Below the pieces are notes generated by a model. That model was not told the origin of the DNA. It did no database searches and worked only from the letters and a program-made list of their open reading frames with translations. From positions 124,001 to 188,000 of the forward strand of contig JANJUV010000020.1 of assembly GCA_024710405.1 (NCBI GenBank): a DNA stretch of 64,000 bases, read 5' to 3'. Each line of letters begins with the position of its first letter. The first letter of the stretch is position 1. Position numbers and translations under genes: made by a program. Positions 16,820 through 26,660 of this stretch are shown here, piece by piece. Origin of the DNA: Bacteroidales bacterium (lineage in GTDB: Bacteria > Bacteroidota > Bacteroidia > Bacteroidales > F082).

Positions 16820-19800
16820 GTGAAATACAACTTAGTATTTATTCTGATAGCTGTCATTACCTTGTGGTATAAGCCGGTGTCTTCACAACAAGTATTGATC
16901 AATGAAATCATGTCATCAAACGCCACCACCATTTTGGATGAAGATGGTAATGATAGTGATTGGATTGAAATCTATAATACGGGAGCAGTTGCTATTAATC
17001 TTGATGGATTTGGACTGAGCGATGACGAAGCGGAACCGTTCAAATGGATATTTCCTTCATTTACCCTTCAGCCGGGCATGTATAAGCTTTTGTGGGCGTC
17101 AGGAAAAAACCGGACGAACCCGCAACAACCTTTGCACACTAATTTTAGTATAAGCACTTCAGGAGAAACCTTAATCCTTAGCCGGCCTTCCGGTGAATTG
17201 ATGGATCAGGTTCAAGCTGTTACACTTCAGACAGATATTTCATACGGAAGAAATCCCCAGCAAATTGATCAATGGCTTTTTTACACACAGCCAAGCCCCG
17301 GCGCACCCAATTCTGAAAATGGTTTCGGTGTCTTACTCGAAAAGCCCGTTTTTTCGCACAATGCAGGATATTATACGGATAGCTTACTACTCGGCATAAC
17401 CAATACAAATCCTGACGCAACTATCAGATATACGGTTAATGGTGCCATTCCTACACATGACGACCCCATATATTCTGAAACCATTACACTAAAAAGCCGT
17501 GCAGGCGATCCCAACATAATATCGCTAATACCTACAAATGATATCTCTGACGCCGGACCTCCTTATTACGAAGGGTGGCAGCCGCCTCTGGGGGAAGTTT
17601 ATAAAGCACACGTATTACGTGCCCGCGCTTTTCATGCTGATGCACCGCCGGGTCCTGTGGCTACAGGCACGTATTTCATCGAGCCCCTGGCCGGACAACG
17701 CTTCAGTTTGCCCGTATATTCTCTTACTACCAACCCAGAGAATCTGTTTGATGACGAAACCGGAATCTATGTGCATGGCAATTATACCAACTATTTTCAG
17801 GATGGTGATGAGTGGGAACGATTGGCGCATCTGGAATTATTTGAGAATAACGCAGGTCAAGTCTTTTCAGAAGATATTGGTATCCGAACGCACGGAAACA
17901 CTACACGTAGCCGGCCGAGAAAATCACTTCGAATAATTTTTCGTAAAGAATACGGGAATAGTTGGCTGGAATATCCGCTGTTTCCTGACAAAGCAATTGC
18001 TCAATACAAACGGTTCATACTGCGAAATTCAGGAAACGACTGGGATTGGGCTGTGTTTCGTGATGCTTTGGCTCAGTCACTGGCAAAAGGCTTTGATGTC
18101 GACCGTCAACACTATCGACCGGCAATTGTTATGATCAATGGCGAATACTGGGGCATACACAACACGCGCGACCGTTACGACGAACACTATATTTTCAGCC
18201 ATTATGGCATTGGCGAACATGAGATGACGATACTGGAAAACAATGCCTTATTCAAGTTTGGAAACGAGGCAGGAAGGGCGCATTACGTTGCCATGACCAA
18301 CTATATGAATACTTACAATCTGGCATCAGACGAGCATTTTGCTGAAATAGGTACACGTATGGACCTTGAAAGTTTTACTGATTTTCAACTGACACACATA
18401 TTCGCGATGAATACCGACTGGCCCGGAAACAATACTTTGATGTGGAGGTATTTACGTGATGGTTACGATCCGGATGCCCTCAACGGAAAAGATGGCAGAT
18501 GGCGCTGGATGCTGCTTGATCTGGATTTTGGTTTCGGGCTTCCATTTTTCTACGTTCCCGGAGTAGATCAGGGTGCCGCACATAACACACTTGCATTCGC
18601 TTTGGCAACCAACGGCCCTTCATGGCCCAATCCGCCATGGTCAACCGCAATTCTAAGAAATCTTGTTAAGAACCAAACCTATAAAAGATACTTCATTAAT
18701 CGTTTCAGCGACCTGCTGAACACCAGATTCAGCGAAGATACCGTACGGCACTTTGTTGATTCCATCGCCAATTTGATAGAGCCCGAAATGGAAGAACACA
18801 TAAGACGCTGGAGGAGACCGGTAAATCTGGTCGAATGGAATCAAAACATCGAAAACATTCGCTCTTTTGCCTTTGAACGACCGGGCTATCTCAGGCAGTA
18901 TTTGAATCAGTATTTTGTGGCCGGTGGTATAGTTACTCTGAAGCTATCTCTGGAATCCCAAGAAATGGGATATGTGCACCTGAATACTATAGATATTGCA
19001 GGAATAGGTGAGTGGGAAGGTCAATACTTTAGAAACATTCCTGTTTCGCTCAGGGCTGTTGCTTTGCCAGGTTACCGCTTTGTAGGATGGCAGGGTGATG
19101 CAGAAGGAATTTCGGAAAATATTGAAGTTTCTTTAACTACCAGCAAGCATATCAGAGCCATTTTCGAAGCGAGTGATGATTTTCCAGGCGACTCTATCAA
19201 TCCTGCGGCCTACAGACTTGCGAACGGGCCATACTCTTTTTCCTATTGGGATGCAAACCACGCTGAAGGTGTTTTTCCGCCCAATATGGTCTTCCAGCAA
19301 AGCAGCAAAAATGATCCTATACTGTCAGATGAACTGACACATCCTTATCATATCCCGCCAGGTGAGTATCATTCGGATGATGCATCAAGTATAGGATTTC
19401 CGTATAAACTAACCAGAAGAACCAGACTAAACGGATTGGGAACAGAGGGGATATCCTTTATCAACACAGGTCGGGGACGCGATCTGGGTGCTGCAGTTCT
19501 TGCTGTTGACACACGGGGGTTGAGCGATATAACCATAAGCTGGAAAGCAGGTACATTGATTCCGAATTCGCGCGTCTACCGGTTAAGACTACAATATCGT
19601 ATCGGTATTGAGGGTGCGTTTACTGATGTGATAAATGAATCAGGTCAGGTTGTTGAATACGTCCGAAACAGTCAGACGGGTCATGAAGCCGGTTTTGGTC
19701 CGGTGGTGCTTCCGTATGAAATAAACAATCAGGCATATGTTCAGTTTCGCTGGAAATACTATTTCACAGGCGAACAACTCGATCAGAATGACGGAAGCCG

Positions 19801-20131
19801 CGATATGCTCAGACTCGATGATATCAGTGTTTCTACAGTTACTATGCAAACACCTGAGATCGAATCAAAGTCAAAAGACTTTCTGCACACATACCCGAAT
19901 CCTGCTTCAGCAATGTTGTTTATTTCAGGCAAATTCAACCTGACGGAAGAATCAAACCTGACCGTATTCAACCCACAGGGAATCGCGATGTTGGAAAAAA
20001 GGCTGCCGGTTAGGTCTTCTGAGCTTGTGCATTCGTTGAATGTTAGTTCCTGGATTCCGGGGTTGTACATTGTGGTAGTAAGCACTAAAGATGGAATACA
20101 TACACGCAAGGTGCTCATAAGCCATGAATAG
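16820..20131 (+). CDS. Very large secreted protein: lamin-tail, chitobiase-like, CotH kinase, InlB-like and T9SS domains
   Basis: The GTG at 16820 gives 1103 residues with a signal peptide ending near 22 (VSSQQ). In order: a lamin-tail domain (about 25-135, INEIMSSN ... DWIEIYNTG); a chitobiase C-terminal-like domain (about 175-300); a CotH spore-coat kinase fold (about 345-640: IRTHGNTTRSRPRKSLRI, then RFILRNSGNDWDW and the metal-site-like LLDLDFGFG); an InlB-like Gly/Trp repeat near 750; and a C-terminal YPNPAS sorting domain. CotH proteins are secreted protein kinases; activity here is inferred from fold motifs. It overlaps the DUF1207 gene by eight bases. Confidence 0.88.
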   Translation: MKYNLVFILIAVITLWYKPVSSQQVLINEIMSSNATTILDEDGNDSDWIEIYNTGAVAINLDGFGLSDDEAEPFKWIFPSFTLQPGMYKLLWASGKNRTNPQQPLHTNFSISTSGETLILSRPSGELMDQVQAVTLQTDISYGRNPQQIDQWLFYTQPSPGAPNSENGFGVLLEKPVFSHNAGYYTDSLLLGITNTNPDATIRYTVNGAIPTHDDPIYSETITLKSRAGDPNIISLIPTNDISDAGPPYYEGWQPPLGEVYKAHVLRARAFHADAPPGPVATGTYFIEPLAGQRFSLPVYSLTTNPENLFDDETGIYVHGNYTNYFQDGDEWERLAHLELFENNAGQVFSEDIGIRTHGNTTRSRPRKSLRIIFRKEYGNSWLEYPLFPDKAIAQYKRFILRNSGNDWDWAVFRDALAQSLAKGFDVDRQHYRPAIVMINGEYWGIHNTRDRYDEHYIFSHYGIGEHEMTILENNALFKFGNEAGRAHYVAMTNYMNTYNLASDEHFAEIGTRMDLESFTDFQLTHIFAMNTDWPGNNTLMWRYLRDGYDPDALNGKDGRWRWMLLDLDFGFGLPFFYVPGVDQGAAHNTLAFALATNGPSWPNPPWSTAILRNLVKNQTYKRYFINRFSDLLNTRFSEDTVRHFVDSIANLIEPEMEEHIRRWRRPVNLVEWNQNIENIRSFAFERPGYLRQYLNQYFVAGGIVTLKLSLESQEMGYVHLNTIDIAGIGEWEGQYFRNIPVSLRAVALPGYRFVGWQGDAEGISENIEVSLTTSKHIRAIFEASDDFPGDSINPAAYRLANGPYSFSYWDANHAEGVFPPNMVFQQSSKNDPILSDELTHPYHIPPGEYHSDDASSIGFPYKLTRRTRLNGLGTEGISFINTGRGRDLGAAVLAVDTRGLSDITISWKAGTLIPNSRVYRLRLQYRIGIEGAFTDVINESGQVVEYVRNSQTGHEAGFGPVVLPYEINNQAYVQFRWKYYFTGEQLDQNDGSRDMLRLDDISVSTVTMQTPEIESKSKDFLHTYPNPASAMLFISGKFNLTEESNLTVFNPQGIAMLEKRLPVRSSELVHSLNVSSWIPGLYIVVVSTKDGIHTRKVLISHE

Positions 20132-20984
20132 GTTCAGGTTTTTCATGTTGATGTCACTTGTTGTTTGGTGTTCCGGCCCAGACATCGTTGCTCAGGAAAG
20201 CAGCAAAAAAGGGAATTGGCTTCCTGAAGGACAGTTATTTCCATCGCTGCTTTATGATCTGAATGAAGCCAGAACGGGTGGCTCAATATATGGGTTCAAC
20301 ATGAACGGGGACTGGCAAAACAGGGCTTTTGCCAACTTTTCAGCCGGAATGAGGAAAGGAATCTATCGGTGGAATAGAAATATACCATCTGAAACAGGTT
20401 TCGAACTAGCCGTAAATACGCAGTTTCTTTTTGAGCAACCATTTGAGTTCTTTCAGGTAAACCTGTTTAGTGTAGATTTCAAAGTAGGTGTTTATTACCA
20501 GCTTGCACTGTCATCCGAACTGGTGCTCAGAGGCAGGTTGTATCATGTTAGTTCGCACCTCGGTGATGATTTCATTTACCGGTTTTTCATCGACACTTTT
20601 CTGGAAAACAAGCGTATTTATGAAGTTTTTGATGTTGGGTTGGCCTATAGCAGGAAAGTCTACACTTTTTATGGTTTGCTGGGTGTCATACCGCACACTG
20701 CTTACGAGCGTAAGCCACTGATTGCTCAGGCCGGAGGGCAGTGGGAGCATAAAATCAGAAACAAATCATGGCTTGCATTAACAGCCGGTGCCGACCTGAA
20801 AATGGAACAGGAAACCAATTTCTATCCGGGGATTCATCTGGGAACGGGAGTCAGGCTGGGAAACGAAGATCAAATGCCATTCACCGTGATGTTTGATTAT
20901 TATCATGGCCCTTTGCCGCACAGTTTATTTGATAAAACCATTGTTGGCTGGGTAGGGGCATCCTTGTTGTTTCATCCTTTTTGA
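20124..20984 (+). CDS. DUF1207 family protein, predicted outer-membrane barrel
   Basis: The 286-residue product has a signal peptide (ending near DIVAQ) and alternating hydrophobic/aromatic strands up to a terminal FHPF, suggesting an outer-membrane beta-barrel. The motif RLYHVSSHLGDDF near residue 140 is the hallmark of DUF1207, a family with no assigned function. Its start lies inside the last codons of the CotH-type gene, so the two are translationally coupled and may act together at the outer membrane. mgsA follows after 23 bases and may share the transcript. Confidence 0.82.
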   Translation: MNRFRFFMLMSLVVWCSGPDIVAQESSKKGNWLPEGQLFPSLLYDLNEARTGGSIYGFNMNGDWQNRAFANFSAGMRKGIYRWNRNIPSETGFELAVNTQFLFEQPFEFFQVNLFSVDFKVGVYYQLALSSELVLRGRLYHVSSHLGDDFIYRFFIDTFLENKRIYEVFDVGLAYSRKVYTFYGLLGVIPHTAYERKPLIAQAGGQWEHKIRNKSWLALTAGADLKMEQETNFYPGIHLGTGVRLGNEDQMPFTVMFDYYHGPLPHSLFDKTIVGWVGASLLFHPF

Positions 20985-21007
20985 AATCAAAGTAAAAACA
21001 TATTATT

Positions 21008-21439
21008 ATGCCAAGAACAATTGCACTTGTAGCACACGACGGACGGAAAAAAGACCTGCTTGACTGGGTGACACACAACCGCGAAAAACTGAATTCATTA
21101 CAGGTTTATGCCACAGGAACCACCGGAAAAATGATATCAGAAGTCCTTGATCATGTGTTGCCCCTGAAATCGGGCCCTCTTGGTGGCGACCAGCAATTAG
21201 GTGCACTGATTGCCGAGGGAAAAATAGACTATATGATCTTTTTCTGGGATCCCATGACCAGCCAGCCGCATGATGTTGATGTAAAAGCACTATTGCGTAT
21301 GACAGTGCTGTATAATGTTCCGACAGCCTGCAATCGCTCAACAGCCGACTTCATGATTACTTCAGTTTTATACAACGATCCCGAATACCGGCCTATTCTG
21401 AAAGATTACTCTGTATATCTGAAAAGGCTGGAGGATTGA
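21008..21439 (+). CDS. mgsA: Methylglyoxal synthase
   Basis: MgsA converts dihydroxyacetone phosphate to methylglyoxal and phosphate, a phosphate-limited bypass of lower glycolysis. The 143-residue protein keeps the catalytic residues in register with E. coli: H10, D11, D61 (GGDQQ), D81, H88 and D91, plus the phosphate-binding TGTTG loop at 37-40. Length and motif spacing leave little doubt. It lies 23 bases after the DUF1207 gene on the same strand. Nearby transaldolase and rpiB are also sugar-phosphate genes but are not linked to it. Confidence 0.96.
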   Translation: MPRTIALVAHDGRKKDLLDWVTHNREKLNSLQVYATGTTGKMISEVLDHVLPLKSGPLGGDQQLGALIAEGKIDYMIFFWDPMTSQPHDVDVKALLRMTVLYNVPTACNRSTADFMITSVLYNDPEYRPILKDYSVYLKRLED

Positions 21440-21497
21440 TGTGTTTATGATCTTGTAATGTAAGTTACTGCAATGCGTACAAAAGAAAAGGAACTGA

Positions 21498-23342
21498 CTA
21501 TTCATTAAGTATTATCAGCTTCTTTTCAAACATGCGATTGTTTATTATCACTCTTATAGTGTAACTGCCTGACATTAAATCCATTATATAATGATGCTCT
21601 TCAAAAGCAATGAAAGGTCTTTTATCATGGTACACAAGTTTACCTTCCTTTGAGAACAATTCAACAATAACTTCATTGCTTTCAAACACTTTAATTGAAA
21701 AGTTGCCACTATTTGGATTGGGATAAACAACAAAATCCGGTACGATACCATTAACACTACTATTATCATTGAGAACATTCAGAAGGATTGAACAGGTATC
21801 AGAGGAACATAAATTCTTGGCAATCAATACGACCAAATAGTCACCTTCTTGATTATATTGATGATAGGTATGTTCATTATAAGAAAAATAACCATCACCA
21901 AAGTCCCATATATAATCAATTGCATGAATTGACTTATTCAAAAATGAATAGTTATTATAATTAAAATTATACTCAAAATCAGCTTTTGGATGTATGCAAA
22001 TATTGACGGTATCACAAAACTCGGCATAAAGTGACCCTTTAGTAACAGTTACACAAATCAGATAATCACCAGATATAGGAAATGTAAAGACAGGGTTTTG
22101 TTGACTTGACAACTCATTACCATTATGGGACCATAACCATGATTCGGGATTATTACTTATCCCTGTAAAATGAACTATTGAATCATTCTCAACGGTGTAG
22201 TCGAAATATACAGATAAAGTTTCTGCAGGTGGAAATGCTAAAACCGGATTTGGTAATCCTGCCTGGCTGGTTCGTCCACCAAGAAATACCGCTTCATCAA
22301 TATATTTGACTTCCAATTCATTATCTTCATTCATTTCAATTGCACCCAAATATTGACTATCGAACTTAGCGACATAGATTCTATTATCAGGCCCTGTCTG
22401 CAAATAGCCTGCTTTATACAATGAGTTTGGACTTGTTGCGTTTCCGATGATCTTATAAAATTGATTTATAGTGTCTTGTAAACCAATTGATAAATCAAAC
22501 TGAATGATTTCGTCACTCATCCATCTTGTGGAGTATAGAAACTTATTGTCTTTAGAAAATTGAACACCCCATGCATTACTATGCCCGTTTAAAATAATCT
22601 GATCTGACAGCCTGCCATTTGAACGATTAAAGTTGAAAATTTCATAATGAGTATGGTAAACTGCGGATGCTATTCTTGAGCCATCTTCAGAAAAAGCAAT
22701 CTGTCCCATAGCATTATAACTATCACCACCATGAAATATGCCTATTTTGGAAATAGTAGGAATTGGGTCCAATCCTTGCTCAGTTAATAAATATACGTGA
22801 TACTCATCACTATTCCATGGGTGGGTTACAATCCAATAATCCTTCTCATTAAGATGTTTGGTAATGGCAATTTTCTCAGTACTTCTCTCGATAAGGACAA
22901 TATTCTTTTGATTTGTAACATCCCCCAATCCATCATTCATATCAAGATCAATAACAGAATACCTGAGACCATTTGGCCAGGCAAATGCATCTGTTGTAAA
23001 AAGATAATATTTCTGGTTGTTTCCGGGAAGTTTTACAGCAATTGCAGATGTGCCACCAGACCAATGTCCTAGTAGATCATTTCCATTTGGCATGACATTA
23101 TGGTTTCGGTCCCACACTTTAACTCCATTAGAATAAAATAGTAATTCACCTGTTTGCGGATCAGATACTGTTACGGAATTATCTGCTGTGACCAATGAAC
23201 CATTCAATAATGCAACCGGATATCCCTTACTAAAATCCAAACCGGCGTTATTGCCAAAGTACCAATTATTGTAGCCATTTTGTGAAACTGCTACGACTTG
23301 AAGGCACAGAAACAGCAACATTATCCAAAGAGAATTAAACAT
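21498..23342 (-). CDS. Secreted PKD-domain protein with T9SS type A sorting domain
   Basis: The 614-residue protein begins with a hydrophobic signal peptide (to about VVAVSQ). The first 370 residues look like a beta-propeller-like repeat region (NGLRYSVIDLDM, IAFSEDGSRIASAVYHT), similar to Bacteroidota surface proteins. Two PKD-type Ig-like domains follow (WLWSHNG ... PVFTFPISGDYLICV and YIWDFGDGYFS ... HQYNQEGDYLVVL), then a VVYPNPNSGNF sorting domain ending in KLIILNE. The gene is visibly more AT-rich than its neighbours, with many AAT/ATA codons, which may reflect a surface-protein island or transfer. Function is unassigned; adhesion is a common role for such proteins. Confidence 0.85.
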   Translation of the reverse strand: MFNSLWIMLLFLCLQVVAVSQNGYNNWYFGNNAGLDFSKGYPVALLNGSLVTADNSVTVSDPQTGELLFYSNGVKVWDRNHNVMPNGNDLLGHWSGGTSAIAVKLPGNNQKYYLFTTDAFAWPNGLRYSVIDLDMNDGLGDVTNQKNIVLIERSTEKIAITKHLNEKDYWIVTHPWNSDEYHVYLLTEQGLDPIPTISKIGIFHGGDSYNAMGQIAFSEDGSRIASAVYHTHYEIFNFNRSNGRLSDQIILNGHSNAWGVQFSKDNKFLYSTRWMSDEIIQFDLSIGLQDTINQFYKIIGNATSPNSLYKAGYLQTGPDNRIYVAKFDSQYLGAIEMNEDNELEVKYIDEAVFLGGRTSQAGLPNPVLAFPPAETLSVYFDYTVENDSIVHFTGISNNPESWLWSHNGNELSSQQNPVFTFPISGDYLICVTVTKGSLYAEFCDTVNICIHPKADFEYNFNYNNYSFLNKSIHAIDYIWDFGDGYFSYNEHTYHQYNQEGDYLVVLIAKNLCSSDTCSILLNVLNDNSSVNGIVPDFVVYPNPNSGNFSIKVFESNEVIVELFSKEGKLVYHDKRPFIAFEEHHYIMDLMSGSYTIRVIINNRMFEKKLIILNE

Positions 23343-23408
23343 GCTTAACTCTATTTATGGCATCTAAAGTACACTTTTTATTCTAATAACCAAGACCTTT
23401 CAATCAAA

Positions 23409-23445
23409 AAAGGCTTCAAAATCAAATTTTGATTTTAAAGCCTTC
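23409..23445 (-). terminator. Intrinsic terminator after tRNA-Arg
   Basis: AAGGCTT (23410-23416) pairs with AAGCCTT (23438-23444), with further internal pairing of AAAATCAAA and TTTGATTTT. Read on the minus strand the stem is followed by TTTTTTGATTG, so it ends the tRNA-Arg transcript. Confidence 0.85.
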
Positions 23446-23446
23446 G

Positions 23447-23518
23447 TAGCCCCACCAGGACTCGAACCTGGATTTAAAGTTTAGGAAACTTCCGTTCTAT
23501 CCCTTGAACTATAGGGCC
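23447..23518 (-). tRNA. tRNA-Arg (CCT)
   Basis: Complement 72-base cloverleaf: acceptor GGCCCTA with TGGGGCT (including G-T pairs), discriminator A, D arm AGTTCAAGGGATAGAAC, anticodon loop TTCCTAA with anticodon CCT (reads AGG), and T loop GGTTCGAGTCC. CCA is not encoded. A promoter and a terminator bracket it as a single-gene unit. Confidence 0.95.
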
Positions 23519-23528
23519 GTTTGGGTGT

Positions 23529-23560
23529 GCAAAATTAAGAACTTTTTACTCCTGCGCCAA
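23529..23560 (-). promoter_or_regulatory. Promoter of tRNA-Arg
   Basis: The complement carries TTG (23558-23560), 20 bases, then TAATTTTGC (23529-23537). The predicted start is about six bases before the tRNA. The -33 element lies just beyond the transaldolase stop. Confidence 0.75.
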
Positions 23561-23568
23561 ATCAGGTT

Positions 23569-24525
23569 TTATAAGCGCGTTTTTATAGCGTTTTCAAGGC
23601 GGACAATATCGGCGGCAAACTTACGGATGCCTTCGGCAAGTTTCTCGGTAGCCATAGCATCTTCATTCAACATCCAGCGAAACATCTTCTCATCAGGAAA
23701 TAATGGTTCAATATCCAGACCGACACAATCTGCAGCAACGAGTCGCGGCACCACCGTTTCTGACATTTGTTCGAGTTCAGCAAGCAGTGCAGGCGAAATG
23801 GTTAAAAGATCGCATCCGGCCAGTTCGATAATCTCCCCTGTGTTTCGGAAACTTGCTCCCATAACTTCAGTCGTATGTCCAAATTTCTTGTAGTATCGAT
23901 AAATATCCATAACGGATAATACGCCGGGATCTTCGGCCGGAGCAATAAAGTCTTTTTTCCAGGCAGTTTTATACCAATCCAGAATACGTCCGACAAATGG
24001 GGAGATCAGTTGCACACCTGCCTGCGCGCAGGCAATTGCCTGTATTTTTCCGAAGAGGAGTGTGAGGTTGCAGCGGATGCTTTCTTTCTCCAGCAATTCT
24101 GCTGCCCTTATACCTTCCCATGTGGCCGCAATTTTGATCAGGATTCTTTCGCGTGGAATATTGTTTTGTTCATACAGCCCTATTATCTGGCGAGCTTTTC
24201 GTACAGTAGCATCAGTGTCGAACGAAAGTCTCGCGTCAACTTCAGTGGATACGCGGCCGGGGACAATTTTTAATATCTCAAAACCAAAATTCACTGCTAT
24301 TTTGTCGAGGCACAAACCCAAACGTTGTCTTAAGTTGGAACCCTTTGTTTGTGCATAGTTAACGGCTTCATCGGTCAGCTGCGCATATTGGGGGTCGCCT
24401 GCTGAAGCAAGTATCAGCGATGGGTTGGTTGTGGCATCCTGTGGAAGGTAGCGACGCATGCTTTCAAAATCGCCTGTGTCGGCAACAATGGTTGTGTATT
24501 GTTTGAGTTGTTCCAGTGTGTTCAT
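23569..24525 (-). CDS. tal: Transaldolase
   Basis: Transaldolase moves a dihydroxyacetone unit between sugar phosphates in the non-oxidative pentose phosphate pathway. At 318 residues it matches the TalB subfamily rather than the shorter 215-residue type. The Schiff-base lysine is K131 in [11 protein letters not shown], and D16 and the DATTNPSL loop (30-37) are conserved. It lies 18 bases downstream of metG on the same strand, so metG-tal is likely one transcript. The two tRNA-Arg promoter elements follow directly after the stop. Confidence 0.96.
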   Translation of the reverse strand: MNTLEQLKQYTTIVADTGDFESMRRYLPQDATTNPSLILASAGDPQYAQLTDEAVNYAQTKGSNLRQRLGLCLDKIAVNFGFEILKIVPGRVSTEVDARLSFDTDATVRKARQIIGLYEQNNIPRERILIKIAATWEGIRAAELLEKESIRCNLTLLFGKIQAIACAQAGVQLISPFVGRILDWYKTAWKKDFIAPAEDPGVLSVMDIYRYYKKFGHTTEVMGASFRNTGEIIELAGCDLLTISPALLAELEQMSETVVPRLVAADCVGLDIEPLFPDEKMFRWMLNEDAMATEKLAEGIRKFAADIVRLENAIKTRL

Positions 24526-24543
24526 CGCGTGTCCTTCATTATT

Positions 24544-26607
24544 CTATTTTACGTCGCTGCCGTTATGGAAGTCGGCGGTTGGTTCAACAAAGCACAGTTT
24601 TCCTTCAGAATTCTCAGCCATCAGAATCATTCCGTTTGAGGTAATCCCCTTAAGCTGACGTGGAGCCAGATTAACAAGCATGCACACTTTTTGTCCAATG
24701 ATTTCTTCAGGTTTATAGTGTTCGGCTATGCCACTGACAACCGTTCGCTGATCAAGGCCTGTATCAATGGTAAGTTTGAGCAATTTCTGTGTTTTAGGTA
24801 CAATTTCAGCTGTTAAAATAGTACCAGTACGAATGTCCATCCGTGCAAAATCCTCATAGGTGATAAGCTCCTTCTGGGGTTTCAGAGCAGGTTGTGCCAC
24901 TTGCTGATTAGCCAGTTTCGTTTCCTGTAGCTTTGTGATCTGTCTTTGAATAGCTTCATCTTCAATCCTTTCAAACAGAAATCCGGTTTCGCCCAGAACA
25001 TGTCCATCAGGGAGCAGAAGGGTTTGTTTGGCGGCATTCCAGTCAGCTGCATCCATTGATATCATTATTCTGAGTTTTGCGGATGTAAATGGCAGAAAAG
25101 GTGCAGAAACGATGGCCAATTTGGCTACCAATTGCAAGGAAACAGCCAGAACAGTAGCAGTGCGCTGAGGATCAGTCTTAAATGTTTTCCATGGTTCGTT
25201 GTCAGTAAGGTATTTATTTCCGAGTCTGGCCAGATTCATCAGTTCGTTCAATGCTTCGCGGAAACGATAGTTTTCAACTGATTTACCAATAAGTTCCGGA
25301 AAAGCATCCATTTGTTTCAAAGTCTCCTTGTCCGACTCATTAATATGGCCCATTGGCGGAACAACACCTTCAAAATACTTTTGTGTAAGCACAAGTGTAC
25401 GATTCACGAAATTCCCGAAGATTGCCAGCAATTCGCTGTTGTTTCTGGTCTGAAAATCCTTCCAGGTAAAATCATTATCCTTTGTTTCAGGTGCATTCGC
25501 TGTAAGCACGTATCGGAGCACATCCTCTTTTCCGGGGAATTCAAGGAGGTATTCATGCAGCCAAACAGCCCAGTTACGGGAAGTTGATATCTTTTCTCCT
25601 TCAAGGTTGAGAAACTCATTGGCCGGCACATTTTCAGGCAGGATGTAACTGCCCTCGCTGTGGAGCATGGCCGGGAAAATGATGCAGTGAAATACTATAT
25701 TGTCCTTTCCGATGAAGTGAACCAGTTTGGATTCGTCACTTTTCCAGTAAGGTTCCCATTTCTTACCGGTTGCCTCTGCCCATTCTCTTGCCGCCGAAAT
25801 ATAGCCGATGGGCGCATCAAACCACACATACAACACTTTTCCGTCAGTATCGGGTAAAGGAACCTTAACGCCCCAATCGAGGTCTCTGGTAACAGCTCTG
25901 GGCTGTAAGCCCTGATCTATCCAGGATTTGCATTGTCCGTACACATTTGTTTTCCAGTCATCCTTATGTCCTTCAAGTATCCATTCACGCAGCCATCCTT
26001 CGGCTTTATCAAGCGGCAGATACCAATGTTTGGTTTCGCGGAGCACCGGCACGTTTCCACTCAGTGCAGAACGGGGATTGATGAGATCGAGTGGGCTGAG
26101 TGAGGTTCCGCACCGTTCGCACTGATCTCCGTAGGCATTTTCGTTTCCACAGTGAGGACAGGTCCCGGTTATATATCGGTCAGCCAGAAAATGTTTGGCA
26201 TCCTCATCATAGTATTGCTGTGAAAACTTCTCAATAAATTCGCCTTTTTCATAAAGGGTCTTGAAAAAGTCAGATGCGGTCTCATGGTGTACCGGTGAAG
26301 AAGTGCGCGAATATACATCGAAAGAAATACCTAGTTTTTCAAACGAGTCCTTGATCATAAAATGATATTTATCAACCACTTCCTGCGGGCTGATTCCCTG
26401 TTGTCTTGCTTTGATGGTGATCGGTACACCGTGTTCGTCAGAACCACCTATGAACAAAACATCTTCGCCTTTCATCCTGAGGTAACGGGCATATATATCC
26501 GCAGGGACATAAACCCCGGCAAGATGACCTATATGTACCGGACCATTTGCATAGGGAAGGGCAGAAGTGATCGTATAACGTTTGAAATGCTTATTTTTGA
26601 AGTCCAT
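24544..26607 (-). CDS. metG: Methionine--tRNA ligase with C-terminal tRNA-binding domain
   Basis: The ATG at 26605-26607 gives 687 codons including the stop. HIGH appears as HIGH (in [10 protein letters not shown]) and the KMSKS loop as KISTS, a usual form. Four CxxC-type cysteines ([18 protein letters not shown]) bind zinc in the connective peptide. The C-terminal 110 residues ([13 protein letters not shown] ... [11 protein letters not shown]) are the Trbp111-like domain that dimerises and binds tRNA. The frame runs 51 codons further upstream, but that part would cross the divergent ldcA start and is not family-like. Co-transcription with tal is likely. Confidence 0.97.
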   Translation of the reverse strand: MDFKNKHFKRYTITSALPYANGPVHIGHLAGVYVPADIYARYLRMKGEDVLFIGGSDEHGVPITIKARQQGISPQEVVDKYHFMIKDSFEKLGISFDVYSRTSSPVHHETASDFFKTLYEKGEFIEKFSQQYYDEDAKHFLADRYITGTCPHCGNENAYGDQCERCGTSLSPLDLINPRSALSGNVPVLRETKHWYLPLDKAEGWLREWILEGHKDDWKTNVYGQCKSWIDQGLQPRAVTRDLDWGVKVPLPDTDGKVLYVWFDAPIGYISAAREWAEATGKKWEPYWKSDESKLVHFIGKDNIVFHCIIFPAMLHSEGSYILPENVPANEFLNLEGEKISTSRNWAVWLHEYLLEFPGKEDVLRYVLTANAPETKDNDFTWKDFQTRNNSELLAIFGNFVNRTLVLTQKYFEGVVPPMGHINESDKETLKQMDAFPELIGKSVENYRFREALNELMNLARLGNKYLTDNEPWKTFKTDPQRTATVLAVSLQLVAKLAIVSAPFLPFTSAKLRIMISMDAADWNAAKQTLLLPDGHVLGETGFLFERIEDEAIQRQITKLQETKLANQQVAQPALKPQKELITYEDFARMDIRTGTILTAEIVPKTQKLLKLTIDTGLDQRTVVSGIAEHYKPEEIIGQKVCMLVNLAPRQLKGITSNGMILMAENSEGKLCFVEPTADFHNGSDVK

Positions 26608-26636
26608 ACTGATTAATTTCGGTTGCGAAACAAGCG

Positions 26637-26645
26637 GCAAAGTTA
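26637..26645 (-). promoter_or_regulatory. -7 element upstream of metG
   Basis: The complement is TAACTTTGC, matching TAnnTTTGC, in the 53-base gap between the divergent metG and LD-carboxypeptidase genes. No well-spaced TTG is seen. Confidence 0.5.
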
Positions 26646-26660
26646 ACCAATAGTTTGACA

